Notes under the pieces: model-generated | The model's input: only the letters and a program-made list of their open reading frames with translations | Database searches by the model: none | Told to the model about the DNA's origin: nothing | In this document: in pieces, positions 40,773-49,957 of the stretch | Numbering within the stretch: the first letter of the stretch is position 1 | Layout of the letters: each line of letters opens with the position of its first letter | Origin: Lachnospiraceae bacterium | GTDB taxonomy: Bacteria > Bacillota > Clostridia > Lachnospirales > Lachnospiraceae | Assembly: GCA_910575555.1 (NCBI GenBank) | Contig: CAJTFX010000031.1 | Span: forward strand, 1-53,883 | Reading direction: 5' to 3' | Length of the DNA: 53,883 nt | Program-made: the position numbers and the translations under genes

Positions 40773-41930
40773 CTACCTTTCCTCTTTGTTGTTTTTTAAG
40801 TGTTTCTCTCGCTGTTTCAGCTTCTGCGCCGCTTTTGCCTGCTCCAAAAGGCTATCTATCTGCTTACTTCCAAATGTCTTACGGAGTAGCTTATAATCTT
40901 TGTTTTCCGCACGAAGGTTTTCATTTTCCCCTGCCAATTTCTCATTGGTTCTCCTTAATCCGTCATTCTCACGGTGGAGATTGCTGTTTGTGACATTCAG
41001 CCGATAATAGCTGTCCCACGCTTCAAAGCACCTTATAAGAGCCGTTTTAACAAGCGATTTCAGCTTTCGCACCAAAGGCTCTGCCACTTTATTCTTATAC
41101 GACTTCGCCGACATCAACCCCTGCGGCTCTGGCAACTGATATTCTGGCGAAGTGTCAAGCACCTGCTCAAGCGTCTTTAGATTTTCCATGCCTTTGTCGT
41201 AATTCTCCACCCTATTCGACAATGCTTGAAATTCTTCTTTTTTCTCTATAATCTGCCCCTCAAGTTGGATGACCTCTTTTTCCCGCTCCTGCTTTTTATA
41301 ATCAAGGACAGATAAATGTTTCTCATGCGTGCCTTTATGCTCCCATTCAATGCCATGCCGCCCCATCACAGCGGCAAGGTTCTCTTTTTCGGACTGTACC
41401 CACTGGCTCCACTCCGTATCTCCACGGGAACCGCCTTTGAATCCCTGCGCCGCTAACGCCTGTTTTAGAGATACCCTTGTATCAAGCCCACGCTTGCTGC
41501 CAGTCGTGAACGGAATAAAATCAATATGCAGATGCGGCGTTGCTTCGTCCATATGGATATGAGCAGAAAATACATATAGATTAGGGTTTCGTTCTTGGAA
41601 TCCATGATAATATTCATCTAAAATCTGCCTTGCAAGCTGTCCGTTTTCGCTTCCTGCACTCATATTTTCCTTATCCCCAATCTGCAAAATCAATTCGTGG
41701 AATGGCTTTTCCTGCTTTGAGTTCCGTATCTTCTCATAATAATCGGAAATGCGGCGGTCTGCCCTTGTCTGTTTATCATTGTACCGTTGCAATGCTGCAT
41801 CAAAGAGTTTATGATATACCTTTTTGATATTCTCATTGCAATAATCTACATTAAGGTATGAGCGTTCTCCGTCAACATTCTCCGCTTTAAATTTTCGGCT
41901 GTTATGGTTGACCGAGCCTTTCCCCACCAT
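40773..41930 (-). CDS. MobV-family relaxase (Mob/Pre)
   Basis: A 385-residue protein. The N-terminal part VGKGSVNHNSRKFKAENVDG and the metal-binding HIHMDEATPHLHID (124-137) are MobV hallmarks. The enzyme nicks oriT and attaches to DNA to mobilise plasmids or elements. The C-terminal half is coiled coil (about 215-265 and 320-375). Typical proteins begin about 5-10 residues earlier (RTISAM); the same reading continues upstream without an ATG. The true start may be a non-ATG codon, or the 5' end may be truncated. Confidence 0.88.
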   Translation of the reverse strand: MVGKGSVNHNSRKFKAENVDGERSYLNVDYCNENIKKVYHKLFDAALQRYNDKQTRADRRISDYYEKIRNSKQEKPFHELILQIGDKENMSAGSENGQLARQILDEYYHGFQERNPNLYVFSAHIHMDEATPHLHIDFIPFTTGSKRGLDTRVSLKQALAAQGFKGGSRGDTEWSQWVQSEKENLAAVMGRHGIEWEHKGTHEKHLSVLDYKKQEREKEVIQLEGQIIEKKEEFQALSNRVENYDKGMENLKTLEQVLDTSPEYQLPEPQGLMSAKSYKNKVAEPLVRKLKSLVKTALIRCFEAWDSYYRLNVTNSNLHRENDGLRRTNEKLAGENENLRAENKDYKLLRKTFGSKQIDSLLEQAKAAQKLKQREKHLKNNKEER

Positions 41931-41986
41931 TGCGCTAATCGTCCGCCTTATAAAATCACGCCCTTTCTTTTCGGCTGGTAGGCTTT

Positions 41987-42006
41987 GTTACTTTCCCGAA
42001 AGTAAC
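41987..42006. repeat. Perfect hairpin upstream of the MobV gene
   Basis: GTTACTTTC-CC-GAAAGTAAC, a 9-bp perfect stem 57 bases before the relaxase start. Further stems lie nearby (GGCTTTTT/AAAAAGCC at about 42091-42108). The position suits an oriT or a regulatory hairpin; no consensus oriT is recognised. Confidence 0.5.
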
Positions 42007-42207
42007 TCAAAAGCACTTTTGTCAGCTGTGCCAACAAAAATGCAGCCTGCAAGCAGGTTTTGCGCTCTCCGAGGGGCGAGGGCGGCTTTTTGTAAAAAGC
42101 CCCCTGCACGGAGGAAACGTCATAAGGAAGTCGTTTTCTTTATATTTTGCAATCAGCCAGAATGATTGAATTGTAGGCAAATTCAAATCATATGGAGGAA
42201 TTATAAA

Positions 42208-42459
42208 ATGTCAAAAACAATTTTTGAGAAATTAGGCGGCAAATATGAAGTGCAAGGTGATTACTTAATACCGTGCTTATCTGTATCTACTGAAGAAGAA
42301 CCGCCGCTAGGCACATGGGGACAACGGCATCTGGACTATCTGAAGCGGCATCACAAGGTTACATACATTAATCTTCTCACAAGCGGCAGCATGGAACAGA
42401 AGATTGAAGTGGTGCGAATAGGAAAATGTTCTTGGACATTCAAGGAAGAATGGATGTAA
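42208..42459 (+). pseudogene. TnpV-like, truncated and fused
   Basis: MSKTIFEKLGGKYEVQGDYL ... PLGTWGQRHLDYLKRHHKVT ... YINLLTSG is a good TnpV N-terminus (RBS GGAGG). After LLTSGS the sequence no longer matches; the frame ends at 42459 and other frames carry remnants (VIEAELKRTASADAL, KEKLAGLKTLVEFVSVSK) up to about 42560. Broken gene, companion in kind to the decayed tnpV at 40333. Confidence 0.6.
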
Positions 42460-42710
42460 TTGAAGCGGAACTGAAACGAACGGCATCCGCAGATGCTTTA
42501 GATTAAAGGAAAAACTGGCAGGTTTGAAAACACTTGTAGAGTTTGTTTCAGTCAGTAAATGATTAGGAAAATGACCTTATTGTGTGCAGGATATGATACG
42601 GTCATTTTTGTTTCAGATGTTAAAAATTGTATTGATTCTTACTAAATCTTGTGGTATTCTTAATAACCATAGAAATATATCCACAAAATATAGAGAAAGG
42701 GGAGGTTAAA

Positions 42711-43697
42711 ATGCCAGATTATAGTGAGATGAATGTTCAATATCGGAAAATGCAGAATATACTGTCAAAAATTGATTATTCTAAAATAACAAATTTACGG
42801 AATATTTCATCAGCATTAACGGCATTTACAAAAGATGAAAGATGGATAAGATTACAAAAGAATGTTGAGCAATTGGAAAAAAATGATGTTTTGGAATTAG
42901 CTAAAACAGTTCAATTCAATTTACCAAACATTCCAACAATACATTTAGACTCTATCACAGCTATCCAAGATGAGTTTGAGAAGATTTCAGATTTAGACTT
43001 TTCTGCTATTTTTTCTGTTTCAAGTCAGCTCAGTTCGATGGATATTGCCACTATTTTGAAAAAATCTATCTCATTTGCAGATTATGATTTTGATAATATG
43101 GCGAAAGCAATGCAAAGAGCATTTACTGCTATTTCTGAAAGGCAGGGGGCTGTTCGGGACAAAGAAGATAATGTCCAATACATCACGTTTGAGAATGTAG
43201 TAGAGCAAGTACAGTCAGAATACTGTCAAGAAAAAATAACCAAAGACACATATTCAGGAGAAGAAAAGAAACTACCAGATGAAAGTATTGTATTAAGCAG
43301 AATGTCTATAAAAATTGCCATTATTACCCTAATATGCTCCATGTTGTGTACTATTGGGGTTGGCGTGCCACAAATTTATTTGACTTATTTGAGTTATAAG
43401 AGTTCTGAGGAGTCTAAACATGGTAATTTAGCCGATTCAAGGAAACATGAAAAAGAAGCAGCAGAGTTTAATATTGACTGCTTCAATGGACTTAATTACC
43501 AGATAGTATGTTGGGATAATGTTATGCCCCGTATCTGTCATGACTGTAAATCAAGAGTTACTGGTCATCTGGAAAAAGGCAAGATTGTTATAATAGTAAA
43601 CCATTATAAGAAATGGGTTGAGATAATTTGGCAGAATGAAGATGGTAAGTTTTGTTCAGGATGGATACAAAATTATAAAGTTACAAAATTCAAATAA
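42711..43697 (+). CDS. Membrane protein with C-terminal SH3-like domain
   Basis: A 328-residue protein. A helical cytoplasmic region (1-200) with possible coiled coil is followed by a TM segment (about 218-240, IAIITLICSMLCTIGVGVPQ) and a C-terminal bacterial SH3-type domain (CHDCKSRVTGHLEKGKIVII...GWIQNYKVTK). ATG 42711 follows GGGGAGG. The family is unfamiliar; similar one-TM proteins with N-terminal effector regions occur in abortive-infection systems, which fits the neighbouring HEPN, ToxN-like and AbiH genes. It may be a sensor. Confidence 0.6.
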   Translation: MPDYSEMNVQYRKMQNILSKIDYSKITNLRNISSALTAFTKDERWIRLQKNVEQLEKNDVLELAKTVQFNLPNIPTIHLDSITAIQDEFEKISDLDFSAIFSVSSQLSSMDIATILKKSISFADYDFDNMAKAMQRAFTAISERQGAVRDKEDNVQYITFENVVEQVQSEYCQEKITKDTYSGEEKKLPDESIVLSRMSIKIAIITLICSMLCTIGVGVPQIYLTYLSYKSSEESKHGNLADSRKHEKEAAEFNIDCFNGLNYQIVCWDNVMPRICHDCKSRVTGHLEKGKIVIIVNHYKKWVEIIWQNEDGKFCSGWIQNYKVTKFK

Positions 43698-43879
43698 GAA
43701 ATATTTTTAAGTGTGCAAAACTGATTCTGGATATAGATAGTAAACATGGACTTTTTGAATATAATAGAGCCATACATAGTGTAGCAGCGCTAGAGCATTT
43801 TTCAAACAGGCTCTAGTAAGCATTAGTTTTTACAGACATAAAAATCTATTGCATTTTCTAGAAATTCTGCTATACTATG

Positions 43880-44035
43880 TCTAGAAGTAAATGTTTGCCG
43901 TTTATTATGTGACGAGGTATAAGAAACATAATAGGTAATTCTGCCACTTGCCGATGGTGTGTGGTACAAATAATTCGGCATGTAAATAATTGCCACTTGC
44001 TATACAGGCGGGATATAAGTAGTATAGTCTGTAAA
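43880..44035 (+). repeat. Degenerate repeats upstream of the ToxN fragment
   Basis: TAATTCTGCCACTTGC (about 43937) and TAATTGCCACTTGC (about 43990) are two similar segments about 55 bases apart. Type III antitoxins are short RNA repeats just ahead of ToxN/AbiQ genes; here only two weak copies are visible. The whole intergenic stretch 43698-44080 holds no gene. Confidence 0.35.
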
Positions 44036-44080
44036 TAAATCCCCATCAGATATGGTGGGAATTTTTCATAAGAAGAAGTA

Positions 44081-44281
44081 ATGGAAGTGAAACAGGGGTA
44101 CTCATACAATATCAAGGACGAGGTTTTTGATGTGGTTCAAGATAAATGCCTGATGGGCAATAAGGAAGATGGCAATTACCGTCCGCATTTTCTGGCAATT
44201 CGGGATAACAAAAACAAAGAGCTGTACTGGACGATTCCAATAAGTTCCAAAATAGAAAGGGAGTTGACAAGGAATCTTTGA
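44081..44281 (+). pseudogene. ToxN/AbiQ-like endoribonuclease, truncated
   Basis: 66 residues: MEVKQGYSYNIKDEVFDVVQ ... GNYRPHFLAIRDNKNKELYW, TIPISSKIER. This is the conserved N-terminal third of type III toxins (intact members are about 150-180 residues). The frame ends abruptly after SSKIER. Catalytic residues further down are missing, so it is inactive as read. Repeats upstream could be the remains of its RNA antitoxin. Confidence 0.65.
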
Positions 44282-44302
44282 AAGTTAATAAAGGGGGTTT
44301 TT

Positions 44303-45256
44303 ATGAAAATCGAAGTTAAGTTTAAGGTAAAATCACATCCACTAGCGTTGAGTGACCAGACAATTGATTTTGTTATGAAAAACAGTACAAAAGTCTATTT
44401 GAAAATAGAAAGAGAAAGTTGTTTTCTTACTCTTGAAGGCAAAGATGGTTTAAAAGAAATTTTTTATGCAATATGGGAGCTGTTAGCTTGGAACGACGGA
44501 TATTTTTATGAGCCTGTTGAATATATAGTGGATGGTTGTAAGGAAGATGAAGAGGAATTTATAACAAGAAGCTACTGTGTTACAGATGAGAAGTGGAAAA
44601 TAAGTGCGCTTCTGATTGGAAGGGCAAATAGGGATATTTCAGAAGATACAATAACAAGATATATGGAGATACGAAATAAGGGCAGGAAAGAACAATCTAT
44701 GAATAAAAGTATGTTTTCATCGTATTTTTGCCTTATTTCTAAAGCCTATGCTAATGTGAATCTGGAGCATCGTTTAGTTTTGCTTATGCATATCTGCGAT
44801 GGTTTTGCAATTCAGTTTCTAAAAGGAACTTCTCAAAATAATATTGGAAATATCAATACTGTTCTTAACCAATTGGATATTAAGAAAAAATATAAAGAAG
44901 GTGCGGACAAACTTGGCGTATCTAAATCAAGAGCAAAAGAAGCTTTAGGACATACTCGAAATGAATTGACGCATTATGAATTTCAAAAATCAAGCTTAGG
45001 TTCATTTATCAGTGATCCAAGTAAAGAAACAGATAATATGGTATATTTATATGCTTTTTATATTTTGGATTTGGCATTAAGAGTGTCTGTATTGGAAACG
45101 ATAGGAGCCATAGTCGAAGATGAAATTAAAGAGTATTTGTTAGATGAACATCTTGACTGGATTAGGTTGGAAAAGCATCTTGAGGAAGACTGTGTGATAC
45201 CACGGAATGTTTTAACGCAGATGCTGCAAAGATTACAGGAGGGGTATGGTGAATGA
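44303..45256 (+). CDS. HEPN-domain protein (ApeA-like)
   Basis: A 317-residue protein. The C-terminal region contains HTRNELTHYE, with R219-N220-x3-H224 matching the RNxxxH ribonuclease motif of HEPN proteins, embedded in a helical bundle (LMHICDGFAIQFLKG, DNMVYLYAFYILDLALRVSV). The N-terminal 110 residues are beta-rich and could sense a trigger. GGGGG precedes the ATG. HEPN RNases cut tRNA/rRNA/mRNA in many antiviral and toxin systems. It is adjacent to the SH3/TM gene and the ToxN-like fragment, so it probably belongs to an abortive-infection cargo. Intact. Confidence 0.65.
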   Translation: MKIEVKFKVKSHPLALSDQTIDFVMKNSTKVYLKIERESCFLTLEGKDGLKEIFYAIWELLAWNDGYFYEPVEYIVDGCKEDEEEFITRSYCVTDEKWKISALLIGRANRDISEDTITRYMEIRNKGRKEQSMNKSMFSSYFCLISKAYANVNLEHRLVLLMHICDGFAIQFLKGTSQNNIGNINTVLNQLDIKKKYKEGADKLGVSKSRAKEALGHTRNELTHYEFQKSSLGSFISDPSKETDNMVYLYAFYILDLALRVSVLETIGAIVEDEIKEYLLDEHLDWIRLEKHLEEDCVIPRNVLTQMLQRLQEGYGE

Positions 45257-45400
45257 TAAAGCGTGGAACCATTATGGTACTAAAACGCATTTATACCCAA
45301 TATAACCTCAAAAATGTGTATAATATGAATACGAAAACAAAGGAAAATGTGGTAGAAATACTACGATTACACATCTCCTTTGAGAGTTCGAGTAGATAGA

Positions 45401-45442
45401 AAAAGTCCGCAAAGCCAGTATTTATGCTGGTTTGCGGATTTT
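45401..45442. terminator. Bidirectional terminator
   Basis: AAAAGTCCGCAA-aGCCAG-TATTTATG-CTGG-tTTGCGGATTTT. It separates the rightward HEPN gene from the leftward remnant. Confidence 0.75.
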
Positions 45443-45902
45443 ATTTTTGGCGTTGCTTCTAGTATTTTTAATAAAAAGCGTTTTCATATTATTTGGTAAC
45501 GCAATATAAAAATCATACATAGAAACAAATAGGGATTTGTCCAAATCGAATGTAAAATTTTTTTGATAAATTGTTTTCTTCAGGTGAGGTAGTCTAAATA
45601 GAAAAGTTAGTAAATTGATTGCGCTTTGAAAGGTGCAGCTTTCGATGATGTCTTTTAAATCTACTTCAATCCATTTTTCTATAATGTCATATGTAGGTAA
45701 ATTCCCAAAAGAAAAATGTAATTTATATCACGATTAATAAATATCTCTGAAACTATCCAAAGAATAGAAGCTTTCTTTTCATAAGTATTTGTGGTAAGGT
45801 AATTTTTTAATTCTTGGGCAGTTTTAAAACGTTGCTCTGCTTCATCGGATAAACATAATCTTGTCCCTTCTTTTATTCTATCGTTGCAGTTTACTGTTTC
45901 AA
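45422..45902 (-). pseudogene. Unknown gene, frameshifted
   Basis: On the minus strand a plausible protein reads NCNDRIKEGTRLCLSDEAEQ, then RFKTAQELKNYLTTNTYEKK. After about 45720 it continues in another frame (DIIEKWIEVDLKDIIESCTF, then INLLTFLFRLPHLKKTIYQK), ending with a stop at 45422-45424. No start is evident. Remnant of an unrecognised helical protein of about 160+ residues. Confidence 0.45.
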
Positions 45903-45954
45903 ATTATCTATATCAAATGAATTGTCAAATATTTTTCCTGTAATGCTCGCTTTT

Positions 45955-46206
45955 CTATTTTTCATTATCAGGCAACAACCCACTAAAAAATTCCGAAAAA
46001 TCTACTCCATATATTTGTTTTAAGGCGAGAAAGTCACTAATCCGTATATTACGGGTGCCCGTTTCAATTTTGGAATAAGTGCTACGCGACATATTACTCC
46101 CCATAAGATGTAATTTAGCCACTAATTCTGATTGTGAATAACCAAACCTTTCTCTTAGAATCTTTAAATTATCCCCTATGCTTATATCTTGTAGAAACCA
46201 TTGCAT
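45955..46206 (-). CDS. XRE-family HTH regulator, copy 1
   Basis: An 83-residue protein; the HTH is NLKILRERFGYSQSELVAKL plus the recognition stretch MSRSTYSKIETGTRNIRISD. It is a short Cro/CI-like DNA binder. AAAGGAGTG precedes the ATG. Highly similar to the copy at 46395-46652. Confidence 0.85.
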   Translation of the reverse strand: MQWFLQDISIGDNLKILRERFGYSQSELVAKLHLMGSNMSRSTYSKIETGTRNIRISDFLALKQIYGVDFSEFFSGLLPDNEK

Positions 46207-46760
46207 AACAGCACTCCTTTAGCTTGCGACTAATCAGCAACATTTATATTGATTGTAGCAAGCTGAAATGATTGGTCTGGGACTGTAAGGGCGCAAACAT
46301 GAAAAATATTAGATTATGGGATAAACAAGGCAGGGCAACTTTATGGCAATCAATGCAAGTAAGCCCTAAATATACTTACCTACCTACTCAAATCTTAAAC
46401 AAGTGTGTTTTCCTCTGGCAGCAGCCCGACAAAAAATTCAGAAAAATCCACACCATAAATTTGTTTCAAGGCAAGAAAATCACTAATCCGTATGTTGCGA
46501 GTGCCCGTTTCAATTTTGGAATAAGTGCTGCGTGACATACTGCTACCCATAAGGTGTAATTTAACCACTAATTTGTATTGTGAATATCCATGCCGTTCAC
46601 GCAGGCTCCGTAGGTTCTTGCCGATATTTACATCTTGTATAAACCATTGCATAGTACCCTCTTTTCTTGTGACCAATTAGTCACATTTTTAACTTGATTG
46701 TAGCAAAATGAAATGTTATAATTGGGACTGTAGAGGCGCAACTAGATTTTTTCTGGTAAA
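46207..46760. repeat. Tandem duplication carrying the XRE genes
   Basis: The upstream segments of the two XRE genes (about 46207-46300 and 46653-46745) share TGATTGTAGCAA, TGAAATG and TTGGGACTGTA-GGCGCAA landmarks in the same order. Combined with the duplicated coding sequence, this is one tandem duplication with a period of about 446 bases. Confidence 0.65.
46395..46652 (-). CDS. XRE-family HTH regulator, copy 2
   Basis: An 85-residue protein differing from copy 1 mainly near the N-terminus (MQWFIQDVNIGKNLRSLRER) and at a few helix-2 residues; the C-terminal half (SRSTYSKIETGTRNIRISDF...) is identical. The upstream DNA (TGATTGTAGCAA ... TTGGGACTGTA) is repeated too, so the unit of about 446 bases was duplicated in tandem. 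Confidence 0.85.
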   Translation of the reverse strand: MQWFIQDVNIGKNLRSLRERHGYSQYKLVVKLHLMGSSMSRSTYSKIETGTRNIRISDFLALKQIYGVDFSEFFVGLLPEENTLV

Positions 46761-46818
46761 TGTTAAGTCTATGGAACAAAAGGAGGGTGATTGAATGGAT
46801 TAAAGAAAATGGAAACAC

Positions 46819-47032
46819 ATCAAAAAAGGGATGTAGAAAAAATCCTTAGAAAAATGGATGTTACAAACCGATTGCAGTGTTGCCATAGACGAAAGACAAT
46901 AATATTTTAGATACGAACGAAACGCCAATATTATTATGTATAAATGATAATTGGAATGAAGAATTACCAGATAAACTCATTGATAAATTATTAAAGAATA
47001 CGACAGAAAATCAGCATGAAAATAGCAAATAA
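46819..47032 (+). pseudogene. Small decayed gene
   Basis: METHQKRDVEKILRKMDVTN begins a frame that ends near 46915. Continuing in another frame, LDTNETPILLCINDNWNEEL ... LLKNTTENQHENSK ends at about 47032. It looks like one small gene with a frameshift just upstream of the SymE-like pair. Not recognised. Confidence 0.35.
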
Positions 47033-47053
47033 TACAAAAAGGAATGGTATAGC

Positions 47054-47230
47054 ATGAAAATAAATTATTTGAAAGACAGGCTCTTTGATTTGCTGAATGA
47101 CAGCAGTGAGGAATTGGGCATCTCCGACATAGAAACCCATGAAAAAGAAAATACATTCGGCATTTCAATGACAGACGGGAGTGTTTTTGAAATAACGTGC
47201 AGACGTATATTGGAAAGGGAAGATGAATGA
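47054..47230 (+). CDS. Small protein preceding the SymE-like gene
   Basis: A 58-residue, acidic protein (MKINYLKDRLFDLLNDSSEE). The C-terminal half has a beta segment (NTFGISMTDGSVFEITCRRI). AAGGA precedes the ATG. The stop overlaps the next ATG (ATGA), so the two are translated together. Possibly the antitoxin or partner of the SymE-like product; unproven. Confidence 0.55.
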   Translation: MKINYLKDRLFDLLNDSSEELGISDIETHEKENTFGISMTDGSVFEITCRRILEREDE

Positions 47231-47406
47231 ACAAAAGAACGTTGACTGTATACGCTGGAAGTGGAAAGGGTTGCTCTTACATTTCACAGATTATCCTGCA
47301 GGGAAAGTGGCTGGAAGCTCTGGGCTTTTCTATCGGCGATAAGATAACCGTTGACTGTCAACAGGGCAGAATCGTCATAGAAAAAGAAAAACCACTACAA
47401 AAATAA
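47227..47406 (+). CDS. SymE-like toxin
   Basis: A 59-residue protein: MNKRTLTVYAGSGKGCSYIS, then IILQGKWLEALGFSIGDKIT, then VDCQQGRIVIEKEK. This is the SymE pattern (IILQGKWL.. GF..GD) with an AbrB-like swapped-hairpin fold. SymE proteins are toxins, originally described as RNA-cleaving and antisense-controlled. It lies at the left end of the Tn4451-like transposon. ATGA overlap with the preceding ORF. Confidence 0.75.
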   Translation: MNKRTLTVYAGSGKGCSYISQIILQGKWLEALGFSIGDKITVDCQQGRIVIEKEKPLQK

Positions 47407-47898
47407 ATTCCGTTGCCTATTACAGTGGCATATGTAAGCAGTAAGTCTGAAAAAGATTTGCTGCTTTCTATTGCGCTTTTCTATAAATATCCAATCTAAC
47501 AGCTCGTATGGTATGGCAGGCATGTAGAAAGTAAATTAGTTTGCATCCGAAATACAAGGATAAACCATCTACAGAAAAAGCTGCGGAAAATTTTATAAGC
47601 GTCTAATATTTCCCGCTTTTCTATGTACTATTGGGTGAGGGACAAAATTCCCCCGCCCAATTTTAAAAACGGATGTATAAAAAGTTTGTCCACAGGGAAT
47701 ACTAAAAAATTTGCCCAAATTATTGACATGGGTACAGCCGCTATGGTATTCTGAAATACCCATGAGGGAATTGGAAGATTGAAAATGAAATAAGCACATA
47801 GGTTGAAGAATGGAATGCCAGCCAATGGATAAGGCTGACCGCCGCCGAAAGTATGGCGACTTTTTCGGCTGGTGTATGGAAACATGGTTTTGAATTTC

Positions 47899-47976
47899 AA
47901 AGCCGTTACATAGCATTGCGAATCCGAGCAGGAGAAATCTCTCCTGTCATTCGTGGTGCAATGTAGCGGCTTTTTT
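47899..47976 (+). ncRNA. Long stem-loop RNA candidate before mobC
   Basis: AAAGCCG-TACAT-GCATTGC at the left pairs with GCAATG-TA-GCGGCTT at the right, ending in TTTTTT. An inner AGGAGA/TCTCCT stem sits at the top. It can be a terminator or attenuator for the mob operon. The rest of 47407-48234 has no gene; another stem GCCGAAA/TTTTCGGC lies at about 47847-47871. Confidence 0.55.
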
Positions 47977-48234
47977 CATTTATCCAAAAGTTAAGAAAAA
48001 TCGAATCCAGAACGGAGGTGCAGGGACATAGGATTTTCTTTTCGGAGGGTAAGACAGGTATGAAAGAAAGTCGGCTGCACAGAAAAATGCTCTGTGGCGT
48101 TGTCCACAGAGATAGCGAGCATCGGATTGTGTCAGCCACAATCCAATCCACAGCCTAAAGGCGTGTGGACTTCACCCAGGGGCAGCCCCTGTTTACCCCG
48201 AAGAAAGAAATGTAAGACTGGAGGATTAAGAAAG

Positions 48235-48591
48235 ATGAGCAGAGAAAAATCAGAAAAAAACAAGCGGAATGTGCCGATTACTGTCCGACTGAACGAGGAA
48301 GAACATGAAAAATTAAAGCAGTGTGCTGCTGCTTGCGGTCTGTCTGCCGCCGAATTTATGCGCCAGTTATGTAAGGGAAACGCCCCACAGCCAAAGCCTA
48401 AAACCGAGTTTTGGGAGCTGTTAAACAAGCTCTATGAGGTGCATGACGCTTTCAAAAAGTGTGTTCCTTATTACTCTGCCGCCGCTGATACCTGCATGGA
48501 GATTGAGGATTTTATCTTAGAACTGCAACAGAAAACAACTCTCCCACAACGATTTAGCTTAGATGAATTGACAGAACAGGGGGAAGTCTGA
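48235..48591 (+). CDS. mobC: MobC relaxosome accessory protein
   Basis: A 118-residue protein. The N-terminal ribbon-helix-helix region (VPITVRLNEEEHEKLKQCAA, GLSAAEFMRQLCKG) binds oriT, and a helical C-terminus follows. ATG 48235 has GGAGG upstream; a longer reading from 48094 lacks one. The relaxase starts 2 bases after its stop. MobC helps the relaxase find and open oriT. Confidence 0.8.
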   Translation: MSREKSEKNKRNVPITVRLNEEEHEKLKQCAAACGLSAAEFMRQLCKGNAPQPKPKTEFWELLNKLYEVHDAFKKCVPYYSAAADTCMEIEDFILELQQKTTLPQRFSLDELTEQGEV

Positions 48592-48592
48592 T

Positions 48593-49957
48593 ATGGCAAC
48601 AACAAGTTTATGGCACATCAAAGGGAACTTAAAAGACTTGATTTCTTATGTGGAAAATCCAGAAAAGACTGTGCCGAATGACGATATGAAAGACTTCTTT
48701 GACGTGTTTTCCTATGTAAAGAATCCGTCAAAAACAAATGAGGGAGAGTATGTTTCCGCAATCAACTGTCTGAAAGAAACCGCCTTACAGCAGATGATTT
48801 TGACGAAGAAACAGTACCAAAAGACAGGCGGATATATCGCTTGGCATGGCTACCAGAGTTTCAAGCCAGACGAGGTAACTCCCGAACAGTGCCATGAAAT
48901 CGGCATAAAATTGGCAAGGGAAATGTGGGGCGGCAAATACCAGTTAATCGTTGCCACCCACCTTGACAAAGGGCATTTGCACAACCATTTCTGCTTCAAC
49001 TCCGTTTCTTATCTGGACGGGAGCAAATACAATTACTCAAAATCAGAACAGAAAAGGTTAAGGAAAGTGTCCGACCGATTGTGCTTTGAGTACGGACTGT
49101 CGGTAATTGACAACCCGAAGAAAGCCCCCTCAAGACCGCTGTATCTGGATGAAAAAAGCGGAAAGCCGACAAGATACAACGTCTATCGGGAAGATTTAAG
49201 GGAGGCAATCAACGGGAGCAAGGATTTGCAGCACATGATGAAATATCTTACCGACAAGGGATATGAGGTTGATTTTTCGGGCAGCCATTGGAAAATGAAG
49301 CTGCCGCAGTATAAGCATTTCACAAGGTTTGACACGCTTGACGAGAGGCTGACGCCCGATTTCATACGGTCATGTCTAGGCGGGACTTCCCGATATGGGA
49401 ACTACAAAGCAAGGATTTCCTACTCCCCGCATATGCCAGAGCAGTATAAAAACGCATGGAAACCACACCAGAAAACCACGGGAATCTTAGCGTTATATTA
49501 TTACTGGTGCTATCAGTTGGGGATATTCCCCAAAGGCACGGACTACAAGCCGACAAGCCCGCTGATGAAAGAGGAACTTCGGAAACTGGACGAGATTACC
49601 GCACAGGTGCGGTATATGTCAAAGCATAACATCGCTACTCTCTCCGATTTATATGCCGACAGGGAGAAAAACCAGACCGAAATGGATAAACTGATTGACT
49701 ACCGCCAGCACTTGCGGAATAAGATACGCCGTGCCACACCAGCCGAAAAAGAAACGCTCCGAGCCGAAAAACGGAGCGTGACGGAGCAGATAACAGAGCT
49801 TAGGAAGCGGCTGAAATATGCAGACGGGATTGAAAAACGCTCTGCCCATATCGACAACTGCTTAGACCAAATCCACGACACGATGGAAAATCAGCGGTCA
49901 AATCGACAGAAACAGCCAGTAAAAACAGAACACAGGAGGGAGAAATCATTGCGATGA
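48593..49957 (+). CDS. MobA/MobL-family relaxase
   Basis: A 454-residue relaxase. The metal-binding triad region HLDKGHLHNHF (123-133) and a preceding conserved region YIAWHGYQSFKPDEVTPEQC identify the MOBP type common on Tn4451-like and cassette-carrying mobilizable transposons. It nicks oriT and is covalently attached to the transferred strand. The C-terminus is coiled coil with a basic tail. It overlaps TnpW by 4 nt. Confidence 0.93.
   Translation: MATTSLWHIKGNLKDLISYVENPEKTVPNDDMKDFFDVFSYVKNPSKTNEGEYVSAINCLKETALQQMILTKKQYQKTGGYIAWHGYQSFKPDEVTPEQCHEIGIKLAREMWGGKYQLIVATHLDKGHLHNHFCFNSVSYLDGSKYNYSKSEQKRLRKVSDRLCFEYGLSVIDNPKKAPSRPLYLDEKSGKPTRYNVYREDLREAINGSKDLQHMMKYLTDKGYEVDFSGSHWKMKLPQYKHFTRFDTLDERLTPDFIRSCLGGTSRYGNYKARISYSPHMPEQYKNAWKPHQKTTGILALYYYWCYQLGIFPKGTDYKPTSPLMKEELRKLDEITAQVRYMSKHNIATLSDLYADREKNQTEMDKLIDYRQHLRNKIRRATPAEKETLRAEKRSVTEQITELRKRLKYADGIEKRSAHIDNCLDQIHDTMENQRSNRQKQPVKTEHRREKSLR

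Noticed and set aside
45370-45445. tRNA-like stretch around GTTCGAGTAG
   Set aside because: No acceptor/anticodon arms fit; the sequence is explained by a terminator.
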